The notes: generated by a model not told the origin, from the letters alone. A stretch of DNA of 64,000 nucleotides from Alteromonas sp. KUL106 (GCF_009811415.1 NZ_BLIG01000018.1:1-64000); one strand, 5' to 3'. Positions 46,910 through 57,310 are shown, counted from the first letter of the stretch. Program-made: numbers and translations.

Positions 46910-47505
46910 TGGCCACCGACAATGTTGTTTGGCATAAACACGAAGTCAACAAGACCACTCGCTCTAACAAGTTGGGTCAAACGCCTCGCGTGTTTTGGCT
47001 GACAGGGTTGAGCGGTTCGGGTAAATCAACATTGGCAAATTTGCTCGAGAAGAAGCTTCACGAGCAGAACAAGCACACCTATCTGCTTGACGGCGATAAC
47101 GTGCGCCACGGTTTGTGCGGCGACTTAGGTTTTAGCGATAAAGATCGCGTTGAAAACATTCGTCGCATTAGCGAAGTCGCCAAGCTATTTGTGGATGCCG
47201 GTACCATTGTGCTTACCGCTTTTATATCGCCATTCAAAGCTGACCGCGACTATTGCCGTGGCCTACTTGAAGACGGTGAGTTCGTAGAAGTGTTTGTTGA
47301 TACGCCACTTGAAGTGTGCGAGAAACGCGACCCTAAAGGGCTATACAAAAAAGCGCGCAGCGGTGAAATTAAGGACTTCACAGGCATTGATTCTGCCTAC
47401 GAAGCACCTGAAGCGCCGGAAGTACACTTAACCTATCAGGATGAACCTGCAGAGCAGACCGCAGAGCGTTTGTATGCTTTGCTTCAAGAAAAGGGATTAG
47501 TGTAA
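46909..47505 (+). CDS. cysC: CysC: adenylylsulfate kinase
   Basis: 198-residue kinase phosphorylating APS to PAPS. Walker [10 protein letters not shown] (33-41), then [28 protein letters not shown] (APS-binding) and [24 protein letters not shown]. It is stand-alone rather than fused to CysN. It overlaps cysD and cysQ by one base each, so the genes are translationally linked. Confidence 0.97.
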   Translation: MATDNVVWHKHEVNKTTRSNKLGQTPRVFWLTGLSGSGKSTLANLLEKKLHEQNKHTYLLDGDNVRHGLCGDLGFSDKDRVENIRRISEVAKLFVDAGTIVLTAFISPFKADRDYCRGLLEDGEFVEVFVDTPLEVCEKRDPKGLYKKARSGEIKDFTGIDSAYEAPEAPEVHLTYQDEPAEQTAERLYALLQEKGLV

Positions 47506-48296
47506 TGACACAGCCTTTAAATACGCTTGCACAGAAAGTGTTAGCCATCGCCAAAGAAGCTGGCGATAAAATAATGGCAATCTATGAAAAAGATTTTGCC
47601 ATTTATGAAAAGCAGGATACCAGCCCGCTAACTGAAGCTGATCTTGCCGCACACAACGTTATTGTTAGCGCCCTAGAAGCGGAATCTGAATTACCGATTC
47701 TGTCTGAAGAATCAGCAGATATTTCGTGGGATGAGCGTAAAACGTGGTCGTCATATTGGCTGGTTGACCCGCTAGATGGCACCAAAGAGTTTATTAAGAA
47801 AAACGGTGAGTTTACGGTAAACATTGCACTTATCGAAAACGGCAAACCGACTATGGGTGTGGTTTACGCGCCAGCACTTAACAAAAGCTATGTAGGCATT
47901 GTAGGTGAAGGTGCATGGACCGAAGTGAATGGCGAGTTTACCGCTATTTCTGCACGCAAGCACGATGGTGCAGAAGTGTGGAAAGTAGTCGGCAGCCGCT
48001 CTCACCAAAGCCCTGAGATTCAAAATTTATTGGCACAGCTAAGAGGTGAAACCGAGCTTGTGGCGATGGGCAGTTCACTGAAGCTTTGCTTAGTGGCTGA
48101 GGGCGAAGCACATCTTTACCCTCGATTAGGCCCAACATCTGAATGGGATACGGGTGCAGCGCACGCAGTCGCACTCGCGGCTGGTGCGAACGTAACGGTA
48201 CTAGACCCCGAAAATCCATTAGATGATAACGCTGACGCTCTTACGTATAACCAAAAAGAGTCTGTGTTAAACCCCTTTTTCCTTGTGAGCGCATAA
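47505..48296 (+). CDS. cysQ: CysQ: 3'(2'),5'-bisphosphate nucleotidase
   Basis: 263-residue Li+-sensitive phosphatase of the inositol monophosphatase superfamily that removes 3'-phosphate from PAP (or PAPS). This limits toxic PAP produced by PAPS reductase. Metal-site residues lie in SEES (67-70) and [10 protein letters not shown] (88-97, the family signature), with [15 protein letters not shown] near the C-terminus. Its place between cysC and cysN ties PAP disposal to PAPS synthesis. One base separates it from cysN. Confidence 0.95.
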   Translation: MTQPLNTLAQKVLAIAKEAGDKIMAIYEKDFAIYEKQDTSPLTEADLAAHNVIVSALEAESELPILSEESADISWDERKTWSSYWLVDPLDGTKEFIKKNGEFTVNIALIENGKPTMGVVYAPALNKSYVGIVGEGAWTEVNGEFTAISARKHDGAEVWKVVGSRSHQSPEIQNLLAQLRGETELVAMGSSLKLCLVAEGEAHLYPRLGPTSEWDTGAAHAVALAAGANVTVLDPENPLDDNADALTYNQKESVLNPFFLVSA

Positions 48297-48297
48297 C

Positions 48298-49713
48298 ATG
48301 AACAATGAAAACGAATTATTAAGACAGGACATTCTGTCTTACCTAGAGCAACACGAAAAGAAAGACATGCTACGTTTCCTTACCTGCGGTAGCGTAGACG
48401 ACGGTAAAAGTACCCTTATTGGTCGCTTACTTCACGATTCAAAAATGATTTATGAGGACCAACTTGCTGCTATCACAAAAGACAGCAAAAAGGTGGGAAC
48501 GACGGGTGAAAAAGTTGATCTTGCTCTTCTTGTAGACGGTCTTCAATCAGAACGTGAACAAGGTATTACGATTGACGTAGCATATCGCTACTTCTCTACT
48601 GACAAGCGTAAATTCATTATCGCTGACACACCAGGACACGAGCAGTACACACGTAATATGGTAACCGGTGCATCCACGTGCGACCTGGCTATTATTCTTG
48701 TTGATGCCCGTGGCGGCGTTAAAGTACAAACAAAACGTCACTCTTTCTTAGTTTCTCTTCTAGGCATTAAGCACGTGATTGTTGCAATCAACAAAATGGA
48801 CTTGATGGACTATTCAGAAGAGGTATACAACCAAATTCAGGAAGACTACCTGAAGTTTGCTGAGCAGCTTGATATTCCTGATATTCAGTTTGTTCCGATT
48901 TCCGCTCTTGAAGGCGACAACGTAGTAGGTAAGAGCGACAAAACACCTTGGTTTGACGGCACGCCATTAATGGAAATGCTAGAAAACATTGAAATTGGTG
49001 AAGACGACAATCATGAAGACTTCCGTTTTCCAGTACAGTACGTTAACCGCCCTAACCTAGACTTCCGTGGCTTTGCCGGTACGGTTGTTTCAGGGCAAAT
49101 TGCTCCTGGAGACGAAATTACTGCGCTTCCTTCTGGTAAAAAATCTAAGGTGAAGCAAATAGTTACCTTTGAAGGTGACCAAGAACGCGCTTACGTACCT
49201 CAGGCGGTAACGCTAACACTAGAAGATGAAATTGACATCTCGCGTGGCGACATGATTGTTAAATCAGACAACTTACCGTTACTTAACACGCAGTTCAAAA
49301 CACACCTTGTGTGGATGTCTGAAGAGCCGCTAATGCCAAACAAGCAGTACTTGTTTAAGTTTGCGACGAAGTCAACACCGGGCGTTGTTGCGCATATTGA
49401 TAACCAAATTGATGTGAACACGCTAGAAGAAACCGACGCTATGCATCTCAATCTTAACGAGATTGGTGTGGTTGACGTTAAGTTCACGCAGCCTGTTGCC
49501 TGCGACCCGTACAAACGCAACCGTCCTACAGGCTCATTCATCGTTATCGATCGCTTAACCAATGGCACTGTTGGTGCAGGTATGATCATTGATGAAATTG
49601 CTGGCGACGCACAGCATACATCGCCAAACTTCTCTGAGTTCGAGCTTGAATTCAATGCACTAGTTCGTAAGCACTTCCCGCATTGGAACTCTGTGGATAT
49701 CAGTAAACTATAA
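48298..49713 (+). CDS. cysN: CysN: sulfate adenylyltransferase subunit 1 (GTPase)
   Basis: 471-residue EF-Tu-like GTPase that drives APS synthesis by CysD. G1 GSVDDGKST (31-39), switch [14 protein letters not shown] and G4 NKMD are intact, followed by two beta-barrel domains ([16 protein letters not shown]). No APS-kinase domain is fused at the C-terminus, consistent with the separate cysC. It is displaced from its partner cysD by cysC and cysQ. Confidence 0.97.
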   Translation: MNNENELLRQDILSYLEQHEKKDMLRFLTCGSVDDGKSTLIGRLLHDSKMIYEDQLAAITKDSKKVGTTGEKVDLALLVDGLQSEREQGITIDVAYRYFSTDKRKFIIADTPGHEQYTRNMVTGASTCDLAIILVDARGGVKVQTKRHSFLVSLLGIKHVIVAINKMDLMDYSEEVYNQIQEDYLKFAEQLDIPDIQFVPISALEGDNVVGKSDKTPWFDGTPLMEMLENIEIGEDDNHEDFRFPVQYVNRPNLDFRGFAGTVVSGQIAPGDEITALPSGKKSKVKQIVTFEGDQERAYVPQAVTLTLEDEIDISRGDMIVKSDNLPLLNTQFKTHLVWMSEEPLMPNKQYLFKFATKSTPGVVAHIDNQIDVNTLEETDAMHLNLNEIGVVDVKFTQPVACDPYKRNRPTGSFIVIDRLTNGTVGAGMIIDEIAGDAQHTSPNFSEFELEFNALVRKHFPHWNSVDISKL

Positions 49714-49729
49714 GCAGGACTGGAGCAAA

Positions 49730-51454
49730 ATGGATGTGACCCAGTTCATCGTACTGGCAGTCTTTGCCAGTACGATATGCGCGCTGATCTTTACCAGTCA
49801 GCGCCCTTCCACTGTGTTTTCTGGTGCAGTGTTAGTATTACTGGTTACCCAGCAGTTATCTCTTGATGACATCTTGCTAAATTTAACAAACAAGGGGCTT
49901 ATTACCCTTGTTTTGTTGCTTTTGGTAAGCAGCGCAATAGATAAAACCGCGTTAATCAAACGCCTAGGAAGAAAACTAGTAAGTGCTAACTTTACTCAGT
50001 CCTACTGGCGTTTGTTTTCGTTGACATTTTTGTCGTCAGCGCTGTTAAATAATACGGCCATTGTGGCAAGCCTCATTGGTCCTATTAAGCAAAACCAATA
50101 TCATCCTGCCTCACGATTATTAATACCGCTCTCGTATGCTGCTATTTTAGGTGGGACGGTCACTTTAATCGGTACGTCTACCAACTTAATCGTAGATAGC
50201 TTCTTGCAAGAACACGGTCACCCAGGGTTTAACTTTTTTGATTTCACACTGTACGGCACCGTTGCGGGGCTAAGTTGTGGTCTACTCATGTTTTTATTGC
50301 TTCCTTTACTGCCTCATATAGGCAACAAGAGCAATAACTATCACGAGTATATGGTGGAAGCCGAAGTGGAGTCAGGTTCAGAACTTATCGGCAAAACGGT
50401 AGAACAAAATCACCTGCGTAATCTGCCAGAACTCTTTTTGGTGGAAGTGGTGCGCAATGGGAATCTTATTTCTCCTGTAGGCCCTGATTTGGTGATTCTC
50501 GAAAACGATAAATTGATATTTTCTGGCAATGTCCAAAAACTTGATAGCCTTAGCCATATTAAAGGGCTAAGCATGTTTGCAGAAACCGATGGCGTGCTGC
50601 GCGAAAGTTTGACTGAAGTCGTTGTTGCCAATCGTGCTCAAGTGATTGGGCAAACGATAAAAAAACTCGGCTTTAGAGCCTTGTTCGACGCTGCTGTAGT
50701 GGCAATTCGCCGCGACGGTGAACAATTGTCAGGCAAATTAGGAGAAATAAAGCTCCAAGCCGGTGACTTTTTACTTCTCGCGACTGGCCCAGACTTCGCG
50801 ACACGACAAAATTTAAATAAGAACTTTTTCATTTTGTCTGAGCAAAAAATTGCACGACCACTGACCAATAATCAGGAATGGATCACCCTTGGCGGCTTTC
50901 TTACCACGGTACTTTTGGCTGCAACTAACGTCATTTCATTAGCTATTGGCCTGCTATTTTTGGCCGCGGTGCTGATTGGGGTCAAAGTAACGTCAAATGG
51001 CGAAATGAAGCGAAACTTGCCGCTGAATTTGATTGTTGTGATCGTGGGCGCATTAAGCTTGGCCACCGCGCTTGAGAATTCAGGCGTAATAAGTACAACC
51101 ACAGAAGTACTTATGCCGGTGTTATCAGGAACCGACTGGTTCATCGCTCTGTTGGTCATTTACTTGCTTACGCTTGTGTTGACCGAGTTTGTCACCAACA
51201 ATGCAGCAGCGGCGCTAATGTTTCCGTTTGCCTATGGTTTAGTGCAAATTATTGGCGCGCCACTTATGCCATTTGCACTGGCAGTAGCATTTGCGGCAAG
51301 TGCCAGTTTTATCTCGCCGTTTGGCTATCAAACTAACTTGCTTGTCTACAACGCTGCAAATTATAAGTTTTCCCATTTTATAAAAATCGGACTGCCAATT
51401 TCAGTTATGTACAGCACGATTGTACTTACACTACTGAATATCACTTATCTATAG
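49730..51454 (+). CDS. SLC13/DASS permease with two TrkA-C domains, probable sulfate transporter
   Basis: 574-residue inner-membrane permease, last gene of the cys operon. Helical bundles at both ends flank two RCK/TrkA-C domains (about 205-270 and 290-355; LIGKTVEQNHLRNLPELFLVEV and VIGQTIKKLGFRALFDAAVVAI). Substrate-site motifs of the SLC13 fold are visible in both repeats: IGTSTNLIV, then TEFVTNNAAAALMFP. Related stand-alone permeases (SdcS/CysZ-like clusters) carry dicarboxylate or sulfate; the operon argues for sulfate. Sixteen bases separate it from cysN. Confidence 0.88.
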   Translation: MDVTQFIVLAVFASTICALIFTSQRPSTVFSGAVLVLLVTQQLSLDDILLNLTNKGLITLVLLLLVSSAIDKTALIKRLGRKLVSANFTQSYWRLFSLTFLSSALLNNTAIVASLIGPIKQNQYHPASRLLIPLSYAAILGGTVTLIGTSTNLIVDSFLQEHGHPGFNFFDFTLYGTVAGLSCGLLMFLLLPLLPHIGNKSNNYHEYMVEAEVESGSELIGKTVEQNHLRNLPELFLVEVVRNGNLISPVGPDLVILENDKLIFSGNVQKLDSLSHIKGLSMFAETDGVLRESLTEVVVANRAQVIGQTIKKLGFRALFDAAVVAIRRDGEQLSGKLGEIKLQAGDFLLLATGPDFATRQNLNKNFFILSEQKIARPLTNNQEWITLGGFLTTVLLAATNVISLAIGLLFLAAVLIGVKVTSNGEMKRNLPLNLIVVIVGALSLATALENSGVISTTTEVLMPVLSGTDWFIALLVIYLLTLVLTEFVTNNAAAALMFPFAYGLVQIIGAPLMPFALAVAFAASASFISPFGYQTNLLVYNAANYKFSHFIKIGLPISVMYSTIVLTLLNITYL

Positions 51455-51474
51455 TCAGGTTAATGTCTTTTTCT

Positions 51475-51499
51475 AAAGGGAAGCTTTGCTTCCCTTTTT
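51475..51499 (+). terminator. Intrinsic terminator of the cys operon
   Basis: AAAGGGAAGC-TTT-GCTTCCCTTTTT: perfect stem with T-run, about 20 bases past the permease stop. Confidence 0.93.
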
Positions 51500-51743
51500 C
51501 TGTCTGGCTTCTAACACACGTTATGTATTCCATTAGTATTCACTTTCACTTACAAAAAAATGCGCTTGTTCAGAATCTTGTGCTGTACATCGCCTATAGC
51601 CAGCAGTAATCTGTGTCACTAATGTAATATCCACCCGCACAGATAGTTATTATTCGGGTGTTTATGAACAATGACTTACATACAGTCATTGCTTTACACA
51701 GTGTATGGATAGTTAATAAAAACGATGAAAAAAGGAGCAAGGG

Positions 51744-52448
51744 ATGCACAATGTATCGAACCCTTTCCAAGCGTGTAATGATATTTTCTTTAAGCCTAAT
51801 GGCGTGTTCAAGGCAATAGGAGAAAACAATAATTGGAGTTGGATGCCATTTATATTAATCATGGCCATCACGCTGGTATCACAATATCTCTATGTAAATT
51901 TTGTCGACATTGAGTGGTTCGCACAGATGAACATTGCCGCCCAAGGCGATATGAGTCCTGCGGAAGAAGAGCAAATGAAGGCATTTTTCACCCGAGATGC
52001 TTTACTGTGGTCATCAATTATCGGCGCTTTTTTTGTGCCGATTATCGTGAATGCGGTTTATGCCGTGTACGTTAATCTTGCGACTCGTTCAGACGACACC
52101 CATGTATTTGGTTTTACAGACTGGTATGGCTTTGCATGGTGGTTATCAATGCCGTACGTTCTGACAGGTTTAGTTGGCTTAGCACTGCTGCTATTTACAG
52201 GCGATCATCAAGTGGCGCCATCAATAATGGCACCCGCCTCTTTAGGCTTTATTGCAAATATCCCCATGGACTCACCGTGGTACGCGTTCGGTCAAGCGCT
52301 AAGGTTAGAACTTTTTTGGGGAATTTACCTAGCTACGGTAGGCATCTCGCAATGGACGTCTTTTCCGCTGAAAAAGGCAGCACTCATTGCAGTCGCCCCC
52401 TATGTTGTAATCTACGGCATTTGGTTAGTTGCCTTGGCAATATTCTAA
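51744..52448 (+). CDS. Yip1-family inner-membrane protein
   Basis: 234-residue membrane protein with about five hydrophobic helices (FILIMAITLVSQYLYVNFV; IIGAFFVPIIVNAVYAVYVNL; GFAWWLSMPYVLTGLVGLALLL). The N-terminal NPFQACNDIFFKPNGVFKAIGE is typical of the bacterial Yip1 family. GGAG lies six bases before the ATG. Monocistronic. In bacteria the function of this family is unknown. Confidence 0.8.
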   Translation: MHNVSNPFQACNDIFFKPNGVFKAIGENNNWSWMPFILIMAITLVSQYLYVNFVDIEWFAQMNIAAQGDMSPAEEEQMKAFFTRDALLWSSIIGAFFVPIIVNAVYAVYVNLATRSDDTHVFGFTDWYGFAWWLSMPYVLTGLVGLALLLFTGDHQVAPSIMAPASLGFIANIPMDSPWYAFGQALRLELFWGIYLATVGISQWTSFPLKKAALIAVAPYVVIYGIWLVALAIF

Positions 52449-52497
52449 CCATCCCCTATTCTATCTCGACGTCTTTGTCCGATTGACTGTCAATTGG

Positions 52498-52529
52498 CGC
52501 TTCACCAGAGATATCACTGGTGTAGCGCT
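52498..52529. repeat. Inverted repeat between convergent genes
   Basis: GCGCTTCACCAG and CTGGTGTAGCGC form 12-bp arms with one mismatch around an 8-base loop (52510-52517). It lies between the Yip1 gene and the convergent DUF3025 gene. It has no T-run; it could still end transcription with Rho or protect 3' ends. Confidence 0.55.
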
Positions 52530-52584
52530 TATCTACAGAAAACGGAGCACACAAAGCTGAAGACTGGTGCTCAACGATAAACAC

Positions 52585-53517
52585 CTAAGACCATAGCGGA
52601 AGCTGTATCGTTGGCTTACTTTCTGAGCGAAGCGGCCTAAAATACTCCTTATTTTGATAAAAAGTCGCATCTTGATTGTTATGCCATAAAGGAACACCCA
52701 GCAAGGGTAACGGCTTTAAAAGCGGTGTAGACTCAAAATAATTTAATGCTTTGATACGCGCTGTCATGGCATCGTCAACTATTGAGCGCTGCTGCCATTT
52801 ATTGAGTTTACTAAAGCCATAAGGTACGGACACCGACAGCCACTTGCCCGTGAGCCCAACAAACGGTTTAAGCATCATTTCTAAGTTTGCGTGCCCAAAA
52901 ATAATGGGGCTAACATTCGCGTGCCACAGCGCTCGCTTTTCAACGAAAACCCGCTCCCATTCATGCGCCGCTAACTCAGCTAAAAAGGTTTCTAGCGCCT
53001 CAGCGTCGTATAGCGAGCTTCTCTTATCTTTGTTTTCTAAGCAAATGCCCGCCTCGCTGGAGATTTGCACTCTCGTTGCAGGCTCTTCTATGGCAAGCAC
53101 CACACCGCACTCATCGAAATGTGTAATGCGATTGCGCCGTGCCGTCCTGGGGTTTACGCCGTGGGTTTTAATATCATTGATATGTAGCGCATTTAACAAA
53201 TATTTTGTTTTTGGAAATTGAAGCCAAATTAGGGCGTTGAATAAATCATGCCAGCTTTGCTCACGGGTGGGAACAACACCGTCTTCACTGATGATGGTTT
53301 CGTAATAACGTTGGTCTTCGTCTAAAAACTGACTTTGCCCTTTAAACAATGGGCCTTGCCAGTGCTTGTGATATTGAGCAATTAATTTGTTCAATAAATC
53401 AGGCGTTGGAAATTCATTATTACTCAGTAAGCCGAACTCTTCTAGCAGTGCCGTCACGGGTTTACTGGCATGTTTGAGCAGGTAGTCCTTACAGAAGGGT
53501 ATTGAGTGTGATTGCAT
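52585..53517 (-). CDS. DUF3025 family protein
   Basis: 310-residue soluble protein recognisable as DUF3025 by YYETIISEDGVVPTREQSWHDLFNALIWL and RTARRNRITHFDECGVVLAIE. The C-terminus has LKPLPLLGVPLWHNNQ and a Trp/Pro-rich end (TIQLPLWS). No signal peptide or enzyme motif was noted. The family is widespread in Beta- and Gammaproteobacteria but uncharacterised. Divergent from the M28 peptidase gene over 70 bases; no clear SD. Confidence 0.85.
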   Translation of the reverse strand: MQSHSIPFCKDYLLKHASKPVTALLEEFGLLSNNEFPTPDLLNKLIAQYHKHWQGPLFKGQSQFLDEDQRYYETIISEDGVVPTREQSWHDLFNALIWLQFPKTKYLLNALHINDIKTHGVNPRTARRNRITHFDECGVVLAIEEPATRVQISSEAGICLENKDKRSSLYDAEALETFLAELAAHEWERVFVEKRALWHANVSPIIFGHANLEMMLKPFVGLTGKWLSVSVPYGFSKLNKWQQRSIVDDAMTARIKALNYFESTPLLKPLPLLGVPLWHNNQDATFYQNKEYFRPLRSESKPTIQLPLWS

Positions 53518-53587
53518 ATCAACTATTGGTTCGTTCTGGGGTTTTCTCTATACTGGGTAGGTATTGTAGAGCAAACAGAGACTAACA

Positions 53588-55255
53588 ATGAAAAAAATGT
53601 TTTTGCCATTACTTGTACCTACCCTTATCGGCGTAAGTGCATGCACACCTTCAAACGACAGCACCTCAACAAAAGAGTCAACACAGCAAGCCATGCCTGT
53701 GGCTTCAAACTTCGACAGTGTTTACAACAATATTTCCGATGCTGATATTCGTGAGCCACTGAAAGTACTGTCTTCAGATGAGTTCGAAGGACGTTTACCT
53801 ACGACTGAAGGTGAAAAGAAGACCATCGACTACCTTGTCAGTGAATTTACTAAAGCTGGTCTAAAACCTGGCAACGGTGACAGCTTCTTGCAAAAAGTGG
53901 CGCTTATGGAAATTACCGCTGATCCAGACATGACAATGACAATTGGCGACAACAGCTTCGTTTATAAAGAGGATATGGTAGCGTCATCAAAGCGCGAGCA
54001 AAGTTCAGTATCACTTGAAGATTCAGAGCTTGTTTTTGTTGGTTATGGTGTGAATGCACCAGAATACGACTGGAATGATTACGAAGGGCTAGACGTTGAA
54101 GGTAAAACCGTCGTCATACTGATCAACGACCCTGGCTTTGAAAACCCGGAAAGCGGAAAGTTTCAGGGCACCACAATGACCTACTATGGCCGCTGGAGCT
54201 ACAAATATGAAGAGGCAAGCCGACAAGGCGCGGCAGGTGCCATTATTGTTCATGAAACTGCACCTGCCTCTTACGGCTGGTCGGTTGTTGCTAACAGTTG
54301 GAGCGGTCCACAATACGGTTTAGTAAGTGCTGACAAAGGTGCCAGTCGAGTGGCCGTTGAAGGCTGGCTCACGCTGGATGCTGCGAAAAAAGTGTTTGCT
54401 GACGCAGGCCTGGATTTTGATACCGAGAAAGCTAATGCCATGAAAGGTCCGTATAACAGGGCCATGGATATTAAAGCATCGGTTACCGTTAATAACACAT
54501 TCAAAAAGTCAGAGAGCAATAACGTTATTGCCACACTGCCGGGCGCCGAGTTTCCTGATGAGCATATTATCTACACGGCGCACTGGGATCATTTAGGTAA
54601 AGATGAGAGCAAAGAAGGCGACCAAATCTATAACGGCGCCCATGACAACGCGACAGGCACCGCAGCTATTTTGGCCATGGCCAAAGCCTTTTCTGAACTT
54701 ACGCCTGCACCAAAGCGCTCGGTATCATTCTTAGTGGTAACCGCGGAAGAGCAAGGGTTATTAGGCAGTAAATACTATGCAAGTAACCCGGTTATTCCTA
54801 TTGAGAATACCGTTGCTAACATCAATATGGACGCTATGAACGTTCTAGGTAAAACCAAAAACGTAGCCGTGGTAGGCATGGGTAAATCAGAAATGGAAGA
54901 TTACCTTGAAGCCGCTGCAGCTAAACAAGGTCGTACATTGACCCAAGAAGATAGACCTGAAGCGGGTTATTATTACCGTTCAGATCATTTCAGCTTTGCC
55001 AAACAAGGTGTACCGGCACTTTATGCAGAGGGCGGTAACGAGCCCGCAGATGAAGAGACAGCCAAATACAGAAAACGTATGAACGTTATTGTTACGGGTT
55101 GCTATCATCAAGTGTGTGACCAATATCGCGACGACTGGGATTTAGGCGGTATTGTGCAGGATACCCAAATGTTATTTGATGTTGGCGTTGGCGTCGCAAA
55201 TGCAGATGCTTGGCCAAAATGGAACGAAGCCAGCGAGTTTCAACGTAAAAACTAG
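53588..55255 (+). CDS. M28-family metallo-aminopeptidase lipoprotein with PA domain
   Basis: 555-residue envelope peptidase. Lipoprotein signal MKKMFLPLLVPTLIGVSAC with lipobox VSAC. A protease-associated insertion domain at about 150-290 includes GRWSYKYEEASRQGAAGAIIVH. The M28 zinc ligands follow in order: TAHWDHLG, AHDNATGTAAIL, TAEEQGLLGS (catalytic and ligand Glu), NMDAMN and RSDHFSF. All are present, so it should be active. Homologues release N-terminal amino acids from peptides in the periplasm or outside. Monocistronic with a terminator at 55289-55313. Confidence 0.94.
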   Translation: MKKMFLPLLVPTLIGVSACTPSNDSTSTKESTQQAMPVASNFDSVYNNISDADIREPLKVLSSDEFEGRLPTTEGEKKTIDYLVSEFTKAGLKPGNGDSFLQKVALMEITADPDMTMTIGDNSFVYKEDMVASSKREQSSVSLEDSELVFVGYGVNAPEYDWNDYEGLDVEGKTVVILINDPGFENPESGKFQGTTMTYYGRWSYKYEEASRQGAAGAIIVHETAPASYGWSVVANSWSGPQYGLVSADKGASRVAVEGWLTLDAAKKVFADAGLDFDTEKANAMKGPYNRAMDIKASVTVNNTFKKSESNNVIATLPGAEFPDEHIIYTAHWDHLGKDESKEGDQIYNGAHDNATGTAAILAMAKAFSELTPAPKRSVSFLVVTAEEQGLLGSKYYASNPVIPIENTVANINMDAMNVLGKTKNVAVVGMGKSEMEDYLEAAAAKQGRTLTQEDRPEAGYYYRSDHFSFAKQGVPALYAEGGNEPADEETAKYRKRMNVIVTGCYHQVCDQYRDDWDLGGIVQDTQMLFDVGVGVANADAWPKWNEASEFQRKN

Positions 55256-55288
55256 CCTTACGAAGGGTAAGGTTATTTTATATTTTGC

Positions 55289-55313
55289 AAAGAGCCTCGT
55301 ATGAGGCTCTTTT
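55289..55313 (+). terminator. Intrinsic terminator of the M28 peptidase gene
   Basis: AAAGAGCCTC-GTAT-GAGGCTCTTTT, a perfect ten-base stem 33 bases past the stop. Confidence 0.92.
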
Positions 55314-55314
55314 G

Positions 55315-55359
55315 TTACATAGCCCTTCATTACATAGCCTTTTATTACACAGCCACCTG
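55315..55359. repeat. 15-bp direct repeat, three imperfect copies
   Basis: TTACATAGCCCTTCA, TTACATAGCCTTTTA and TTACACAGCCACCTG stand head to tail right after the terminator. No coding role is apparent. Confidence 0.75.
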
Positions 55360-55610
55360 TTTTTTAGCATAGGCACATCGCTTCTAGCGTGAGGATTAGG
55401 ACAAAAATGTTAATAAAACGCTAATTTGAGACAAAAGGAATAAGAATTTCCATTTTCTCATCATAATGTACTTGCAATTTCCTGTCAGACTGGCACATTC
55501 AAGGCACGCGAGAAAAAGAATAAAAACAATCCTTCGCCCGCTCGTACGCGAGTACCGACAGAAAACCTCAATTTATTTTTTTCAACAAGTGAACAGAGAG
55601 AATCCGTTAT

Positions 55611-57281
55611 ATGTGTGGTATTTTCGGTATCCTTGATATCAAAACCGATGTGTCTGAACTCAGAACCCAAGCCCTCGATTTATCTAAACTATTGCGCCAC
55701 CGTGGCCCTGACTGGTCGGGTATCTGGAATAATGACAATACCATTCTTTGTCACGAAAGACTGGCGATTGTCGACGTAGACACTGGCGCGCAGCCTCTTA
55801 TCAGCCAAAACGATAAGCAAATTCTAGCGGTGAATGGCGAGATTTATAACCATAAGCAGCTCGCCGCAAACTTAGACGAACCCTATCCATTTAAAACTCG
55901 CTCTGACTGCGAAGTTATCCTGCCTCTTTTTCAGCAGAAAGGTGTGGACTTTATCGATGATTTAGAAGGAATGTTTGCTTTTGTTCTTTATGATGAAGAG
56001 CAAGACGCCTATCTAATCGCTCGCGACCATATAGGTATCATACCGCTATACACAGGTTATGATGAACATGGCAATTTCTATGTATCATCTGAGATGAAAG
56101 CCCTAGCTGGCGTGTGTAAAACAATTAGCGAATTTCCTCCTGGCCACTACCTGTGGAGTAAAGAAGGCAAAGTTACTAAATATTACACCCGTGATTGGAT
56201 GGAATACGATAACGTAAAAGACAACACCAGCGATTTGAATGAACTGCGTGTCGCTTTTGAGAAAGCCGTAAAATCGCATATGATGTCTGACGTTCCCTAC
56301 GCCGTGCTATTATCTGGTGGCCTAGACTCATCATTGGTTTCAGCTGTTGCAGCACAGTATGTAGCAAAGCGCGTTGAAGACGAAGATAAAACCGATGCGT
56401 GGTGGCCTCGCCTACACAGCTTTGCTGTAGGTCTTGAAGGCGCGCCGGATCTTAAAGCCGCTAAAAAAGTCGCGGACATGATTGGTACCGTTCACCATGA
56501 GATTCATTTCACAATTCAAGAAGGTTTAGATGCCATCCGTGATGTTATCTTTCACCTAGAAACTTACGACACAACCACGATTCGTGCTGCAACCCCTATG
56601 TACCTTATGACCCGTAAGATTAAAGCGATGGGTATCAAAATGGTATTATCAGGTGAAGGCTCAGACGAAATTTTTGGTGGTTACCTGTATTTCCATAAAG
56701 CGCCAAATGCTAAAGAGTTCCACGAGGAAACCGTGCGTAAATTAGATCGTCTACACATGTTTGACTGTGCGCGAGCTAATAAAGCAACGTCAGCTTGGGG
56801 TGTAGAAGCACGCGTACCTTTCCTGGACAAAAACTTTATCGATGTAGCCATGCGTTTAAATCCACAAGATAAAATGTGTCTTGATGGCAAAATGGAGAAA
56901 TGGATCCTTCGTAAAGCGTTTGATAATGGCGAAACCTTGCCTGCAGAAGTATTGTGGCGTCAAAAAGAGCAGTTCGGTGACGGTGTAGGTTATTCGTGGA
57001 TTGACTCAATTCGCGACTTTGTTGCAAACGAAGTAAGCGACCAACAACTGGCTACTGCGGAGTTCCGCTTCCCAGTGAATACGCCTGACACCAAAGAAGG
57101 CTATTACTACCGTACTATTTTCGAAAGCTACTTCCCTCAAGAAAGCGCAGCGCGCTGTGTACCGGGTGGTAAGTCTATCGCATGTAGTACTGCAGAAGCC
57201 CTTGAATGGGATGAGAGCTTTAAAAACAATGCTGATCCATCGGGTCGCTCAATGAAAGGCGTTCACGCGGGTGAATCTTAA
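55611..57281 (+). CDS. asnB: AsnB: glutamine-hydrolysing asparagine synthetase
   Basis: 556-residue enzyme forming asparagine from aspartate, ATP and glutamine. Mature N-terminus is MCGIFGI, with Cys2 as the glutaminase nucleophile. N-terminal amidotransferase to about 200, with ILAVNGEIYNHKQL. The synthetase domain has ATP-pyrophosphatase loop LLSGGLDSSLVSAV, LSGEGSDEIFGGY and AWGVEARVPFLDKNFIDVAM. Length matches E. coli AsnB (554). A weak AGAGAG SD precedes the ATG. Monocistronic with a strong terminator. Confidence 0.98.
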   Translation: MCGIFGILDIKTDVSELRTQALDLSKLLRHRGPDWSGIWNNDNTILCHERLAIVDVDTGAQPLISQNDKQILAVNGEIYNHKQLAANLDEPYPFKTRSDCEVILPLFQQKGVDFIDDLEGMFAFVLYDEEQDAYLIARDHIGIIPLYTGYDEHGNFYVSSEMKALAGVCKTISEFPPGHYLWSKEGKVTKYYTRDWMEYDNVKDNTSDLNELRVAFEKAVKSHMMSDVPYAVLLSGGLDSSLVSAVAAQYVAKRVEDEDKTDAWWPRLHSFAVGLEGAPDLKAAKKVADMIGTVHHEIHFTIQEGLDAIRDVIFHLETYDTTTIRAATPMYLMTRKIKAMGIKMVLSGEGSDEIFGGYLYFHKAPNAKEFHEETVRKLDRLHMFDCARANKATSAWGVEARVPFLDKNFIDVAMRLNPQDKMCLDGKMEKWILRKAFDNGETLPAEVLWRQKEQFGDGVGYSWIDSIRDFVANEVSDQQLATAEFRFPVNTPDTKEGYYYRTIFESYFPQESAARCVPGGKSIACSTAEALEWDESFKNNADPSGRSMKGVHAGES

Positions 57282-57310
57282 CCGCTAGCTAACCCTCTAG
57301 AAATAGTAGA

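Larger units (their letters stand above)
55256..55610. other. Intergenic region M28 peptidase / asnB (355 bases)
   Basis: Contains the peptidase terminator (55289-55313), a 15-bp triple repeat (55315-55359), a CTCG-TACG-CGAG dyad near 55542-55553 and the asnB promoter. No ORF or RNA gene was seen. Confidence 0.55.

Noticed and set aside
49200..49655. 151-codon minus-strand ORF inside cysN
   Set aside because: Ser-rich antisense shadow of a conserved GTPase; no SD.
55486..55506. Second sigma54-like promoter before asnB (CTGGCAC...AAGGCA)
   Set aside because: GG-N10-GC spacing holds, but the -12 block is AGGC instead of TTGC and the -24 flank is weak.
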